Assembly: GCA_045114775.1 (NCBI GenBank)
Contig: JBGULC010000013.1
Span: 50,990 to 114,989, forward strand
Origin: UBA3792 sp045114775
GTDB lineage: Bacteria > Bacillota > Clostridia > Christensenellales > CAG-138
DNA length: 64,000 nucleotides
Reading direction: 5' to 3'
Part shown: piece after piece, positions 35,250 to 43,954 of the stretch
Numbering within the stretch: the first letter of the stretch is position 1
Layout of the letters: the number at the start of each line of letters is the position of its first letter
Notes under the pieces: generated by a model
Told to the model about the DNA's origin: nothing
Database searches by the model: none
What the model saw: only the letters and a program-made list of their open reading frames with translations
Position numbers and translations under genes: made by a program

Positions 35250-36518
35250 ATGAAAATCATGGTGATCGGCGGCGGCGGGCGCGAGCACGCCATCGTCAAA
35301 AAACTGAAGGAGAATCCGAACGTCGCCGCGCTTTACTGCCTGCCCGGCAACGGCGGCATCGCAAGGGACGCGACCTGCGTTCCCGTCGCCGCGACGGACC
35401 TCGACGGCATTGTGCGCTTTGCAAAGGAGCAAAAGATCGACTATGCCGTGGTCGCGCCGGACGATCCGCTCGCAATGGGCGCGGTGGATCTGCTGGAAGC
35501 GATCGGCGTACCCTGTTTCGGCCCGCGGAAGAACGCCGCGATCATCGAAGCGTCCAAGGTCTTTGCAAAGGAACTGATGAAGCGTTACGGGATCTCCACG
35601 GCGCGTTACGAGACCTTCGACAATATGGCGGCGGCGCTTCGCTATCTCGAAACCGCCCCTATGCCTGCGGTCATCAAGGCCGACGGTCTCGCGCTCGGCA
35701 AGGGCGTGATCATCGCGCAGACGCTTTCGGAGGCAAAGGAAGCCGTCCGCGTCATGATGGAGGACAAACGCTTCGGCAAGAGCGGAGAACGCATCGTGAT
35801 CGAGGAATACCTCGAGGGCTCGGAGATCTCTGTGCTTTCCTTTACGGACGGCAAAACCGTCGTTCCGATGGTTTCCTCCATGGACCACAAGCGGGCGGGG
35901 GATGGCGATACCGGATTGAACACCGGCGGCATGGGAACCGTTGCGCCGAATCCGTACTACACCCCGGAGGTCGCCGAACGCTGTATGCGAGAGATCTTTC
36001 TGCCCACGATCCGCGCCATGTCGGCGGAGGGGCGTCCGTTCAAGGGCTGTCTCTATTTCGGGCTGATGCTGACCGAGGACGGTCCGAAGGTCATTGAGTA
36101 TAACTGCCGCTTCGGCGACCCCGAAACGCAGGTGGTTCTGCCGCTTTTAAAGACCGATCTTCTGACGGTCATGCAGGCGGTGACCGAAGAACGGCTTGCG
36201 GACTGTCCCGTGAAATTCTCCGACGGCGCCGCAGCCTGCGTGATCCTGGCGTCCAAGGGATATCCCGGATCCTATGAAAAGGGATTTCCCATCCGTATTC
36301 CTGCGGATCTGAACGCCGAGATATTTACAGCGGGCGTCAAGGAACAGGACGGACAGCTTGTGACGTCCGGCGGACGCGTCCTCGGCGTCACGGCAACCGC
36401 GCCGACGCTTCCGGAAGCGATTCAAAAGGCGTACGCTGCGGCGGAGCAGATCCGGTTTGAGAACGTCTATTACCGCCGGGACATCGGAAAGCGCGCACTG
36501 GCGGCGTCGGAGGATTGA
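35250..36518 (+). CDS. purD: GAR synthetase
   Basis: 422 residues of the ATP-grasp family. It joins glycine to phosphoribosylamine. VIGGGGREHAIVKKL at residues 4-18 is the PurD N-terminal signature; PAVIKADGLALGKGV, GTVAPNPYYTPE and the Mg-binding EYNCRFGDPETQ lie in order. GAGGAG precedes the ATG. It follows the transformylase by 10 bases and is 1 base before purL. Confidence 0.95.
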   Translation: MKIMVIGGGGREHAIVKKLKENPNVAALYCLPGNGGIARDATCVPVAATDLDGIVRFAKEQKIDYAVVAPDDPLAMGAVDLLEAIGVPCFGPRKNAAIIEASKVFAKELMKRYGISTARYETFDNMAAALRYLETAPMPAVIKADGLALGKGVIIAQTLSEAKEAVRVMMEDKRFGKSGERIVIEEYLEGSEISVLSFTDGKTVVPMVSSMDHKRAGDGDTGLNTGGMGTVAPNPYYTPEVAERCMREIFLPTIRAMSAEGRPFKGCLYFGLMLTEDGPKVIEYNCRFGDPETQVVLPLLKTDLLTVMQAVTEERLADCPVKFSDGAAACVILASKGYPGSYEKGFPIRIPADLNAEIFTAGVKEQDGQLVTSGGRVLGVTATAPTLPEAIQKAYAAAEQIRFENVYYRRDIGKRALAASED

Positions 36519-36519
36519 T

Positions 36520-39500
36520 ATGGTCTATCGCATTTATGTAGAAAAGAAGCCCGGTTTTGCGCAGGAGGCGGAAGCGCTGTGCGGCGAGTTGCGTTCCTTT
36601 CTCGGGATCGCGGGGCTCAATAAGGTCCGCATTCTGAACCGGTACGACGCCGAAACGATCAGCCGGGAGCAGTTTGAAGCCGCCGTTTCCACGGTCTTTT
36701 CCGAACCGCAGGTGGACGATGCCGCGGAGGTCGTCGATTTAAGCGACGCCGACGCCGTTTTTGCCGTCGAGTATCTCCCCGGACAGTTCGATCAACGGGC
36801 GGATTCCGCCGCGCAGTGCATTCAGATCCTCTTTCAGTCCGAGCGCCCGGTGATCCGCTCGGCAAAGGTCTACGCGTTTTACGGCACGCTGAACGCGGAG
36901 GATCTTACACGGATCAAGAAATATGTCATCAATCCCGTCGAGGCGCGGGAAGCGGCGCAGGAGCTGCCCGAAACGCTCAGGATCCCGTATGAGATCCCCA
37001 CCGCCGTCCGCACGCTGGACGGATTCCGGACGCGGAACGAAGCGGAATTGTCGGGCATGATCCGCGATTACGGCCTTGCCATGGATGAAGCGGATATCGC
37101 GTTCTGCCAGGCATACTTCCGGGACGAAGACCGCGATCCCACGATCACCGAGCTCAGGATGATCGACACCTACTGGTCCGATCATTGCCGGCATACCACG
37201 TTCCACACGATCATCGACAGCGTGCGTTTCGCGGATCCGGAGCTGCAGAAAACGTACGAGGATTACTTTGCGCTGCGCAAAGAGCTCGGCAGGACCAAGC
37301 CGCCGTGCCTTATGGACCTTGCCACCATTGCGGTGCGCGATCTCAAGCGAAAGGGGAAACTGGACAAACTCGACGAATCCGAGGAGATCAACGCATGCAC
37401 CGTCAAGATCACGGTGGACGTGGACGGCAAGCCGGAACCGTGGCTGCTCCTTTTCAAAAACGAAACGCACAACCATCCGACCGAGATCGAGCCGTTCGGC
37501 GGCGCCGCTACCTGCATCGGCGGTGCGATCCGCGACCCGCTTTCGGGCAGAGCGTACGTCTATGGGGCGATGCGCGTCACCGGCGCGGCGGATCCCACGA
37601 CGCCGGTCTCCGAAACCATCCCGGGCAAGCTTCCGCAGCGCAAGCTGGTCACGACGGCTGCCGCGGGGTATTCCTCCTACGGCAATCAGATCGGTCTAGC
37701 CACCGGTCTTGTCGAAGAGCTTTACCATCCCGGCTACGCCGCAAAACGCATGGAGATCGGCGCGGTCATCGCTGCGGCGCCGCAGGCGAACGTCCGGCGG
37801 GAACGCCCCATACCGGGCGACGTCGTGATCCTTCTCGGCGGCAGCACCGGCAGAGACGGCATCGGCGGCGCGACCGGCTCCTCCAAAGCGCATACGACGC
37901 ATTCCGTCGAGGTCTGCGGCGCCGAGGTCCAGAAGGGCAACGCACCTGAGGAGCGCAAGCTGCAGCGCCTGTTCCGGTCGCCCGAGGCTGCGCGGCTCAT
38001 CAAACGCTGCAACGATTTCGGCGCGGGCGGCGTCAGCGTCGCCATCGGCGAGCTGGCGGACGGCGTGAAGATCGACCTCAACGCCGTTCCCCGCAAGTAT
38101 GAAGGATTGGACGGCACCGAGCTTGCGATCTCCGAATCGCAGGAGCGTATGGCGGTCGTAGTCGCAGCCGGGGACGCCCCGCGGTTTCTGGAACTTGCGG
38201 CGTCGGAAAATCTGCAGGCGTGCGTCGTGGCAAAGGTCACGGAAGAGCCCCGCCTGGTCATGGAATGGAACGGAAGACGCATTGTGGACTTGAGCCGCGC
38301 GTTTTTGGATTCCAACGGCGCGGAAAAGCATATCGACATCGAGACCGTCGCGCCGCAAAAGGAAGAGCCGGCGGAGGAAACGAGCTTCCGGGCAGCCTGC
38401 GAGCACATTGCGGACGATCTGAATCTCTGTTCGCATCGCGGACTTTCCGAACGCTTCGATTCCACCATCGGCGCGGGGACCGTGCTGATGCCGTTCGGCG
38501 GCAAACATCAGCTGACGCCCATTCAGGCGATGGTCCATAAGATCGCCGCGGAGCAGGGGCAAATCGACGACTGCTCCCTGATGGCGTACGGCTTCGATCC
38601 GTACCTGTCCTCCCGAAGCCCCTATCACGGCGCGTATCTTGCCGTGACGGATTCCGTCTCGAAGCTGGTCGCTTCCGGCGCGAAGTTTGAGGACGTCTAT
38701 CTGAGCTTTCAGGAATACTTTGCAAAACCCGGCCGCGATCCGAAACGCTGGGGACAGCCGCTTTCGGCGCTGCTCGGCGCGTTCCGCGCGCAAACGGAGC
38801 TCGGCGTCGGCGCGATCGGCGGCAAGGATTCCATGTCCGGCACCTTTGAAAAGCTCGACGTGCCGCCCACGCTCGTGAGCTTTGCGGTCACGACGGACAA
38901 AACGGCGCATATCGTTTCTCCCGAATTCAAGGCCGCCGGACACAGCGCGGTCCTGTTCGCCCCGGAGCGGGACGAAAACGGTCTTCCCAAGGCCGCGTCG
39001 CTGCTTGCGCTGTTCGATCGCATTACCGCGCTGCAGCGCGCGGGGATCGTCACGGCGTGCCGGGCCGTCGGTTTCGGCGGGATCCTGGAGGGCGTGCTGA
39101 AAATGTCGTTCGGCAACGGCTTCGGGTTCCGCTTCGATGAAACGCTCTCCGTAAACGAACTGACGCAAAAGCAGTACGGCGCCTTCCTTGCGGAGGTGAC
39201 GGAGGACGTTTCGGACGGCAAACCCGTCGGCGTCGTCACCGAAGCGCCGTTCTTCACATACGGCGAAACGTCTCTGGACGCAGAAGCCCTGCGCTTAAAA
39301 TGGGAGCGTCGCTTGGAATCCGTCTATCCTGCCGGGATCGAAGAAACGGTCGAGACCTATGAGGCGCTTTCCTATCATACCGAACGCAGGACTGCGCCTG
39401 CCGTTCGCTGCGCAAAGCCACGCGTTCTGATTCCCGTGTTTCCCGGCACCAACTGCGAGTACGACAGCGCAAGAGCCGTTCGTGAAGCGGGGGCGGAGCC

Positions 39501-40218
39501 TGAGATCCTGGTCATCAACAACCTTTCCGCCGACGGCATTCGCCGTTCTGTGGACCGCTTCGCCGAAGCGCTGAAAAGCGCGCAGATCGTCTTTATTCCG
39601 GGCGGCTTTTCCGGCGGCGACGAACCGGACGGCAGCGGCAAGTTCATCACCGCGTTCTTCCGGAACGCGGCGATCCGCGAAGGCGTGACGACGCTATTAG
39701 AGAGGCGCGACGGCCTGATGCTGGGCGTCTGCAACGGCTTTCAGGCGCTCATTAAGCTCGGGCTCGTGCCGTACGGAAGGATCACCGATCCGGATCCGGA
39801 CAGCCCGACCCTGACGTTCAACACCATCGGACGTCACCAATCCCGCATCGTACGTACCCGCATCGTTTCCGATAAGTCGCCGTGGTTCTCGGGGCTTCGG
39901 GTCGGGGAAATCGTCAACGTACCGATCTCGCACGGCGAAGGACGCTTCATTGCCTCCGACGCCATGCTGAGCGAGCTGATCCGAAACGGGCAGATCGCCA
40001 CGCAGTACGTGGACCTGAACGGCGTTCCGACCTCCGACCTGCGGTTCAATCCGAACGGCTCCGTCCTTGCCGTCGAGGGGATCACCTCGCCTGACGGCCG
40101 GGTCCTCGGCAAGATGGGACACTCCGAACGCATCGGCGCCGACCTGTATAAAAACGTTCCCGGCAGCTACGACAGCCATCTGTTCGAATCGGCTGTCCGC
40201 TATTTCCGCGGGAACTGA
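36520..40218 (+). CDS. purL: FGAM synthase, large single-chain PurL
   Basis: 1232 residues with all domains on one chain, as in proteobacteria and many Clostridia: N-terminal PurS-like part, linker with DTYWSDHCRHTTF (about 225-237), two ATP-binding halves (NETHNHPTEIEPFGGAAT and LGAIGGKDSMSG-like segments), then a PurQ-like glutaminase with PVFPGTNCEYDS, LGVCNGFQAL carrying the nucleophile cysteine, and SHGEGRF. It is the only intact glutaminase in the purine block. ATG at 36520 follows CGGAGGATTGAT; the longer upstream frame overlaps purD. A terminator follows at 40385. Confidence 0.95.
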   Translation: MVYRIYVEKKPGFAQEAEALCGELRSFLGIAGLNKVRILNRYDAETISREQFEAAVSTVFSEPQVDDAAEVVDLSDADAVFAVEYLPGQFDQRADSAAQCIQILFQSERPVIRSAKVYAFYGTLNAEDLTRIKKYVINPVEAREAAQELPETLRIPYEIPTAVRTLDGFRTRNEAELSGMIRDYGLAMDEADIAFCQAYFRDEDRDPTITELRMIDTYWSDHCRHTTFHTIIDSVRFADPELQKTYEDYFALRKELGRTKPPCLMDLATIAVRDLKRKGKLDKLDESEEINACTVKITVDVDGKPEPWLLLFKNETHNHPTEIEPFGGAATCIGGAIRDPLSGRAYVYGAMRVTGAADPTTPVSETIPGKLPQRKLVTTAAAGYSSYGNQIGLATGLVEELYHPGYAAKRMEIGAVIAAAPQANVRRERPIPGDVVILLGGSTGRDGIGGATGSSKAHTTHSVEVCGAEVQKGNAPEERKLQRLFRSPEAARLIKRCNDFGAGGVSVAIGELADGVKIDLNAVPRKYEGLDGTELAISESQERMAVVVAAGDAPRFLELAASENLQACVVAKVTEEPRLVMEWNGRRIVDLSRAFLDSNGAEKHIDIETVAPQKEEPAEETSFRAACEHIADDLNLCSHRGLSERFDSTIGAGTVLMPFGGKHQLTPIQAMVHKIAAEQGQIDDCSLMAYGFDPYLSSRSPYHGAYLAVTDSVSKLVASGAKFEDVYLSFQEYFAKPGRDPKRWGQPLSALLGAFRAQTELGVGAIGGKDSMSGTFEKLDVPPTLVSFAVTTDKTAHIVSPEFKAAGHSAVLFAPERDENGLPKAASLLALFDRITALQRAGIVTACRAVGFGGILEGVLKMSFGNGFGFRFDETLSVNELTQKQYGAFLAEVTEDVSDGKPVGVVTEAPFFTYGETSLDAEALRLKWERRLESVYPAGIEETVETYEALSYHTERRTAPAVRCAKPRVLIPVFPGTNCEYDSARAVREAGAEPEILVINNLSADGIRRSVDRFAEALKSAQIVFIPGGFSGGDEPDGSGKFITAFFRNAAIREGVTTLLERRDGLMLGVCNGFQALIKLGLVPYGRITDPDPDSPTLTFNTIGRHQSRIVRTRIVSDKSPWFSGLRVGEIVNVPISHGEGRFIASDAMLSELIRNGQIATQYVDLNGVPTSDLRFNPNGSVLAVEGITSPDGRVLGKMGHSERIGADLYKNVPGSYDSHLFESAVRYFRGN

Positions 40219-40384
40219 CCGAACGGACTTAGCAGCACACGCCGGTCGCATCCCCGGGAGGCGCAGCACAATTCTTCTCTGCAGAAAGAAAAACAAAGAC
40301 CGCCGTCTGAGGGCTTCACTTAGGGATTTGGCAAAACAACCATATTTCAAGTGAGATAGCCTTCAAGCGGGGTCAAATGAAATA

Positions 40385-40425
40385 ACGGCTATATTGAGCA
40401 TCGTAGCCCGATATAGTCGTTTTTC
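40385..40425 (+). terminator. Terminator of the pyr-pur operon
   Basis: ACGGCTATATTG (40385-40396) pairs with CGATATAGTCGT (40409-40420; two G-T pairs), loop of 12, followed by TTTTTC. It ends just before the stop of the convergent gene. Confidence 0.75.
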
Positions 40426-40427
40426 TT

Positions 40428-41546
40428 TTATATGGATGCATCAAATACGCTTATTAGTTTTGTTCGCACGTCTGGTCTGCTGGGAACATCGATTATTCCA
40501 AAACCGAGTTTCGCACCATTTATTTGATGGCGGATATGCGGCGCGATGAAAGTATTGTAGAGGTCAGCAGCAAATTCATATGATCCATGGGTCAGGAGCT
40601 GGCCCCGGATAAATCCGTTGAAAGCGCCAACCACATAATCCGCCAACTGCACGCCGGGACTATAGATGTGGCTCAAGAGATCGATCTGATCCTTTTTGAT
40701 CTCTTTGCCGTCGGGCGTCACGTAATCGTCGGCTTCCGCCACGAACGTCATCTTGGGGATGCCCGGCGTGTCCCATGCGGAGCGGGTGTAGTCCTCGATC
40801 AGACCGAGCTTCACGGCGGCAAGACCGCGTACCTTTTCCAGAAGATCGAGCTTTGCTTCGTCGGCGTCCAGCGCGGAGGGCAGCTCCTTGCCGGTCAAGC
40901 CAAGATCCTTCGCGCGGGCAAAGACCAGCGGATTGGCGGCGTCCACGATCGAGACCTCCACGGGACCGAAGCCCGGAACGTCCAGAACGTCGATCGCGTT
41001 GCCGGTGGGCAAAAGCCCGTGTCCCAGGGTCCCGGAGGGATCGACAAATTTCAGCTTCACCGGCGACGCCGTTCCCGGAACGCCCGCAATGGCAAAATCG
41101 CCGTCATAGTCCACGCAGCCGTCGGCGGTGTGAACGTCGGCTTCGATGATCTTGTCGGTATTGGTGTTGTAGATGCGCACGGAGGTCAGACAGTCCTTCG
41201 GCTCCACAAGACTCTTTTCAATGGCAAAGGGACCGGCGCCGGAGGAGATGTTGCCGCAGTTGCCCTTGTAGCTGACGAGCGGCTTATCCACGGAGACCTG
41301 CGCAAAGGTGTAATCCACGTCGGCGTCCGGGCGATCGGATTTCTTGACGATGGCGACCTTGCTGGTCACCGATTGCGAGCCGCCGAGCCCGTCGATCTGC
41401 TTTTTGTCGGGGCTGCCCATGAGCCGCAGGAGCAGCGGTTCCCATTCCGCTTTGTCGGCAGGCAGATCGGTTTCCAGAATGTAGACGCCCTTGCTGGTGC
41501 CGCCGCGGAGAATGGTCACGGGAAGTCTGGTTACGGTTTTCGTCAT
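40428..41546 (-). CDS. PrpF-family isomerase with foreign C-terminus (probable chimera)
   Basis: 372 residues. Residues 1 to about 293 are PrpF/methylitaconate isomerase-like: ILRGGTSKGVY, QIDGLGGSQSVTSKVA, and SYKGNCGNISSG with the catalytic-type Cys97. The family's closing part (a second Cys-bearing strand and the HPSG motif) is absent. From about residue 295 the sequence runs SPGVQLADYVVGAFNGF and on, which looks like the C-terminus of DUF3800-type proteins, and the DNA becomes more AT-rich. The gene may therefore be a fusion formed by deletion and could be inactive. GGAGGG precedes the ATG. Intact members isomerise methylaconitate, oxalomesaconate or methylitaconate; the substrate here is unknown. 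Confidence 0.8.
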   Translation of the reverse strand: MTKTVTRLPVTILRGGTSKGVYILETDLPADKAEWEPLLLRLMGSPDKKQIDGLGGSQSVTSKVAIVKKSDRPDADVDYTFAQVSVDKPLVSYKGNCGNISSGAGPFAIEKSLVEPKDCLTSVRIYNTNTDKIIEADVHTADGCVDYDGDFAIAGVPGTASPVKLKFVDPSGTLGHGLLPTGNAIDVLDVPGFGPVEVSIVDAANPLVFARAKDLGLTGKELPSALDADEAKLDLLEKVRGLAAVKLGLIEDYTRSAWDTPGIPKMTFVAEADDYVTPDGKEIKKDQIDLLSHIYSPGVQLADYVVGAFNGFIRGQLLTHGSYEFAADLYNTFIAPHIRHQINGAKLGFGIIDVPSRPDVRTKLISVFDASI

Positions 41547-41647
41547 AAGATACCCTCCTCTGTGAAAAAAGTGCTTTCAAGCCGGGCACGCTTTGGCAAT
41601 GGGACGTATCCGCCTTTTTCCAATGCGGCTCTGCCCTCATGATTCTC

Positions 41648-41675
41648 TATATATTATTATGACTGTTATTTGCAA
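41648..41675 (-). promoter_or_regulatory. Promoter of PrpF-like gene
   Basis: Minus strand: TTGCAA (41675-41670), 16-base spacer, TATATA (41653-41648), about 100 bases before the start codon. Confidence 0.4.
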
Positions 41676-41781
41676 TAATCAAATCGAACATCCGCTGAAT
41701 TTGCATAAATATACATAACGTTTCCAGTGCAGATAACAGATCGTGAAGCCAAAAGCAAGGATATCGAATCGGTTTGTCTGG

Positions 41782-41810
41782 CCTGAAGCCCCGTGCTTCG
41801 GGACTTTTTT
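41782..41810 (+). terminator. Orphan terminator upstream of flavin reductase gene
   Basis: CCTGAAGC (41782-41789) pairs with GCTTCGGG (41795-41802; one T-G pair), loop CCCGT, followed by ACTTTTTT. No plus-strand gene lies directly upstream; it also stands just before the promoter at 41813. Confidence 0.6.
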
Positions 41811-41812
41811 GA

Positions 41813-41841
41813 TTGCAAATAACCCGGAAAACGGCTATAAT
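41813..41841 (+). promoter_or_regulatory. Promoter of flavin reductase gene
   Basis: TTGCAA at 41813-41818, 17 bases, TATAAT at 41836-41841; the ATG follows 30 bases later. Confidence 0.7.
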
Positions 41842-41871
41842 GACCTTATAAACGAAAAGGAGATTTTCATC

Positions 41872-42423
41872 ATGAGCAGAGTCAACTACGGAGCAAAACC
41901 GATCATGCTGCCGCAGCCGGTCCTGATTATCGCGACCTACGACGAGAACGGCGTGCCGAACGCCATGAACGCCGCGTGGGGCATTACGACGGATTTTTCG
42001 GAGATCACGATCAGCCTCGGCAAGCATAAGACCACGGACAATCTGATGATCCGGAAGGCGTTTACGGTCAGCATGGGAACGGAGGAGACGGTGATCCCGT
42101 GCGATTACGTCGGGATCGAATCCGCCGCAAAGGTTCCCGAAAAGTTCAAAAGAGCCGGATTTCACGCCACAAAGAGCGCGTTTGTCGACGCGCCGCTCAT
42201 TGACGAGCTTCCGATGGCTCTGGAGTGCAGGGTGAAAAGCTTCAGTGACGGCATCCTCGTCGGCGAGATCGTCAACGTGTCGGCGGACGAAAGCGTCGTG
42301 ACCGACGGCAAAATTGATCTCAAGAAGCTGAAGCCGATCGCGTTCGATCCGTGCAACTATGCCTACGTCGGGCTCGGCGAAAAGGTGGGCAACGCGTTCA
42401 AGGACGGCGCAAAACTGAAATAA
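41872..42423 (+). CDS. Flavin reductase-like FMN-binding protein
   Basis: 183 residues of the FMN split-barrel fold. It begins MSRVNYGAKPIMLPQPVLI and has NGVPNAMNAAWG and KHKTTDNLMIRKAFTVS, typical of small clostridial flavoredoxin/flavin reductase proteins that bind FMN and take part in electron transfer. AAAAGGAG precedes the ATG at 41872; the longer frame would include the promoter. No partner is clear from the neighbours. Confidence 0.85.
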   Translation: MSRVNYGAKPIMLPQPVLIIATYDENGVPNAMNAAWGITTDFSEITISLGKHKTTDNLMIRKAFTVSMGTEETVIPCDYVGIESAAKVPEKFKRAGFHATKSAFVDAPLIDELPMALECRVKSFSDGILVGEIVNVSADESVVTDGKIDLKKLKPIAFDPCNYAYVGLGEKVGNAFKDGAKLK

Positions 42424-42447
42424 ACCGGCGCTTGATGAGGTATTCAT

Positions 42448-42768
42448 ATGCCGTATGAAGAGGAATCCGTTGTTGCCGAGTGGATGGATCGGCTCAAAGG
42501 GCTGAACGTCCGCACGAAAAAGATGTTCGGCTGCTATTGCCTGTATTGCGACGGGCAGGCAGTCGGCTGGATCCATGACAGCGTTCTTTCCCTGCGCGAG
42601 GTCGGGCTTACGTTTCTCCCCGAAGAGATTCAAAGACCGACCCAGAAAGACAAAATTCAGGAGCTGGTGATTCCTTTTGACTGTATCGATGCCGAATGGC
42701 TTCCGAAGGCGGTTTTGGACACTGCCGATATCCGGAAGAAACAGGCAGCCCGCAATTTGACGAGATAA
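42448..42768 (+). CDS. TfoX N-terminal domain protein
   Basis: 106 residues. The segment VRTKKMFGCYCLYCDGQAVG followed by a hydrophobic strand and a late Lys/Pro-rich part resembles the TfoX N-terminal fold. Stand-alone copies are frequent in Clostridia and have no settled role; a link to competence should not be assumed. It lies 24 bases after the flavin reductase gene and may be co-transcribed. GAGG precedes the ATG. Confidence 0.65.
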   Translation: MPYEEESVVAEWMDRLKGLNVRTKKMFGCYCLYCDGQAVGWIHDSVLSLREVGLTFLPEEIQRPTQKDKIQELVIPFDCIDAEWLPKAVLDTADIRKKQAARNLTR

Positions 42769-42810
42769 GGAAAAAACGCAAGAAAGATTTGGGCGCGATC
42801 TTACGCGGTG

Positions 42811-43848
42811 ATGCGAATGAAAAAGACGAGAGCTATCCTGTATGCGATCCTCGCGGCGGCATTTTATGCCGTCAATATTCCCGTGTCCAAATTGCTGCTG
42901 AACCGTGTCGGAGCCATGACGATGGCTGCGCTGCTTTATCTCGGAGCCGGTATCGGCATCGGGATCGTATCGTTGTTTGATCGAAAAGAAAAGCGGGAGA
43001 AGCTGAACAGGAAGGACCTTCCGTTTGTGATCGGCATGATCGTATTGGATATTGCCGCGCCGATCCTCCTGATGCTCGGATTATCCATGGGCTTTGCTTC
43101 GAACGCCGCTCTGCTCGGCAATTTCGAGATCGTCGCAACGGCGCTGATTGCGCTTGCGGTATTCAGGGAAACCGTATCAAAGCGCCTGTGGACAGCGATC
43201 GCGCTCATAACGCTTTCCAGTATTCTGCTTTCGTTTGACGGCGCGGAAAGCTTTCGTTTCTCATACGGTTCCCTGCTGGTGCTTGCGGCAACGATCTGCT
43301 GGGGATTTGAAAACAACTGCACGAGAAAAATCTCGTCGAAAAGCACGTATGAGATCGTCATTCTGAAAGGCGTCTTTTCCGGTCTCGGCGCATTGGCGAT
43401 CGCTTTTATTCAGAAAGAAACGGTACCGTCGCTTCTTTATATTGCTTTGGCGCTTTTGTTGGGCTTTGTTGCCTACGGTCTGTCCATCTTTCTATATGTC
43501 CGCGCGCAGAACGTCCTCGGCGCTGCAAAGACGAGCGCGTATTATGCCGTGGCGCCGTTCATCGGCGCGCTGCTGTCCTTTCTTTTCCTGAAAGAAAAAC
43601 TGACATGGATGTATCTTGCCGCGCTTGCGGTCATGATCCTCGGAACGGTGTTGGTGGTCATGGATACCCTGATACGGAATCACGCGCACGTTCATACACA
43701 TACGTTCACCCATACGCACGACGGTTCGACGCATACGCATACGGTCACCCATTCCCATGCGCATAACCATTACGTCACGGATGAAAATCACGGGCACCGG
43801 CACACTCGAAGCGAGCTGGAAAAGCTGCCGGGCGCGTCGCACCGGTAG
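42811..43848 (+). CDS. DMT (EamA) transporter with histidine-rich tail
   Basis: About 345 residues with ten hydrophobic segments in two EamA repeats (about 8-135 and 150-285). The last 55 residues after the final membrane segment contain 16 histidines in HxH series (HVHTHTFTHTH, THSHAHNH, HGHRH), a likely metal-binding cytosolic or external tail. EamA proteins export metabolites; a histidine tail suggests a metal-linked function or metal-responsive regulation. The start is uncertain: GTG 42808, ATG 42811 and ATG 42817 are all possible and none has a strong ribosome binding site. Confidence 0.8.
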   Translation: MRMKKTRAILYAILAAAFYAVNIPVSKLLLNRVGAMTMAALLYLGAGIGIGIVSLFDRKEKREKLNRKDLPFVIGMIVLDIAAPILLMLGLSMGFASNAALLGNFEIVATALIALAVFRETVSKRLWTAIALITLSSILLSFDGAESFRFSYGSLLVLAATICWGFENNCTRKISSKSTYEIVILKGVFSGLGALAIAFIQKETVPSLLYIALALLLGFVAYGLSIFLYVRAQNVLGAAKTSAYYAVAPFIGALLSFLFLKEKLTWMYLAALAVMILGTVLVVMDTLIRNHAHVHTHTFTHTHDGSTHTHTVTHSHAHNHYVTDENHGHRHTRSELEKLPGASHR

Positions 43849-43954
43849 ATCCCGGCTTGCAGAATCGTTTCGGCATCAAACAAAACGAAGCAATCCGGGA
43901 CAGGATTTTTGCCGCATACAGGTTTATCATCTATGGTGAAAGGAGGGAGACCGA

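Noticed and set aside
36739..39168. Long minus-strand frames opposite purL
   Set aside because: Antisense shadows of the conserved FGAM synthase with no start signals.
41647..42633. A 328-codon minus-strand frame opposite the flavin reductase and TfoX genes
   Set aside because: It is antisense to two genes with good promoters and ribosome binding sites and has no recognisable features.
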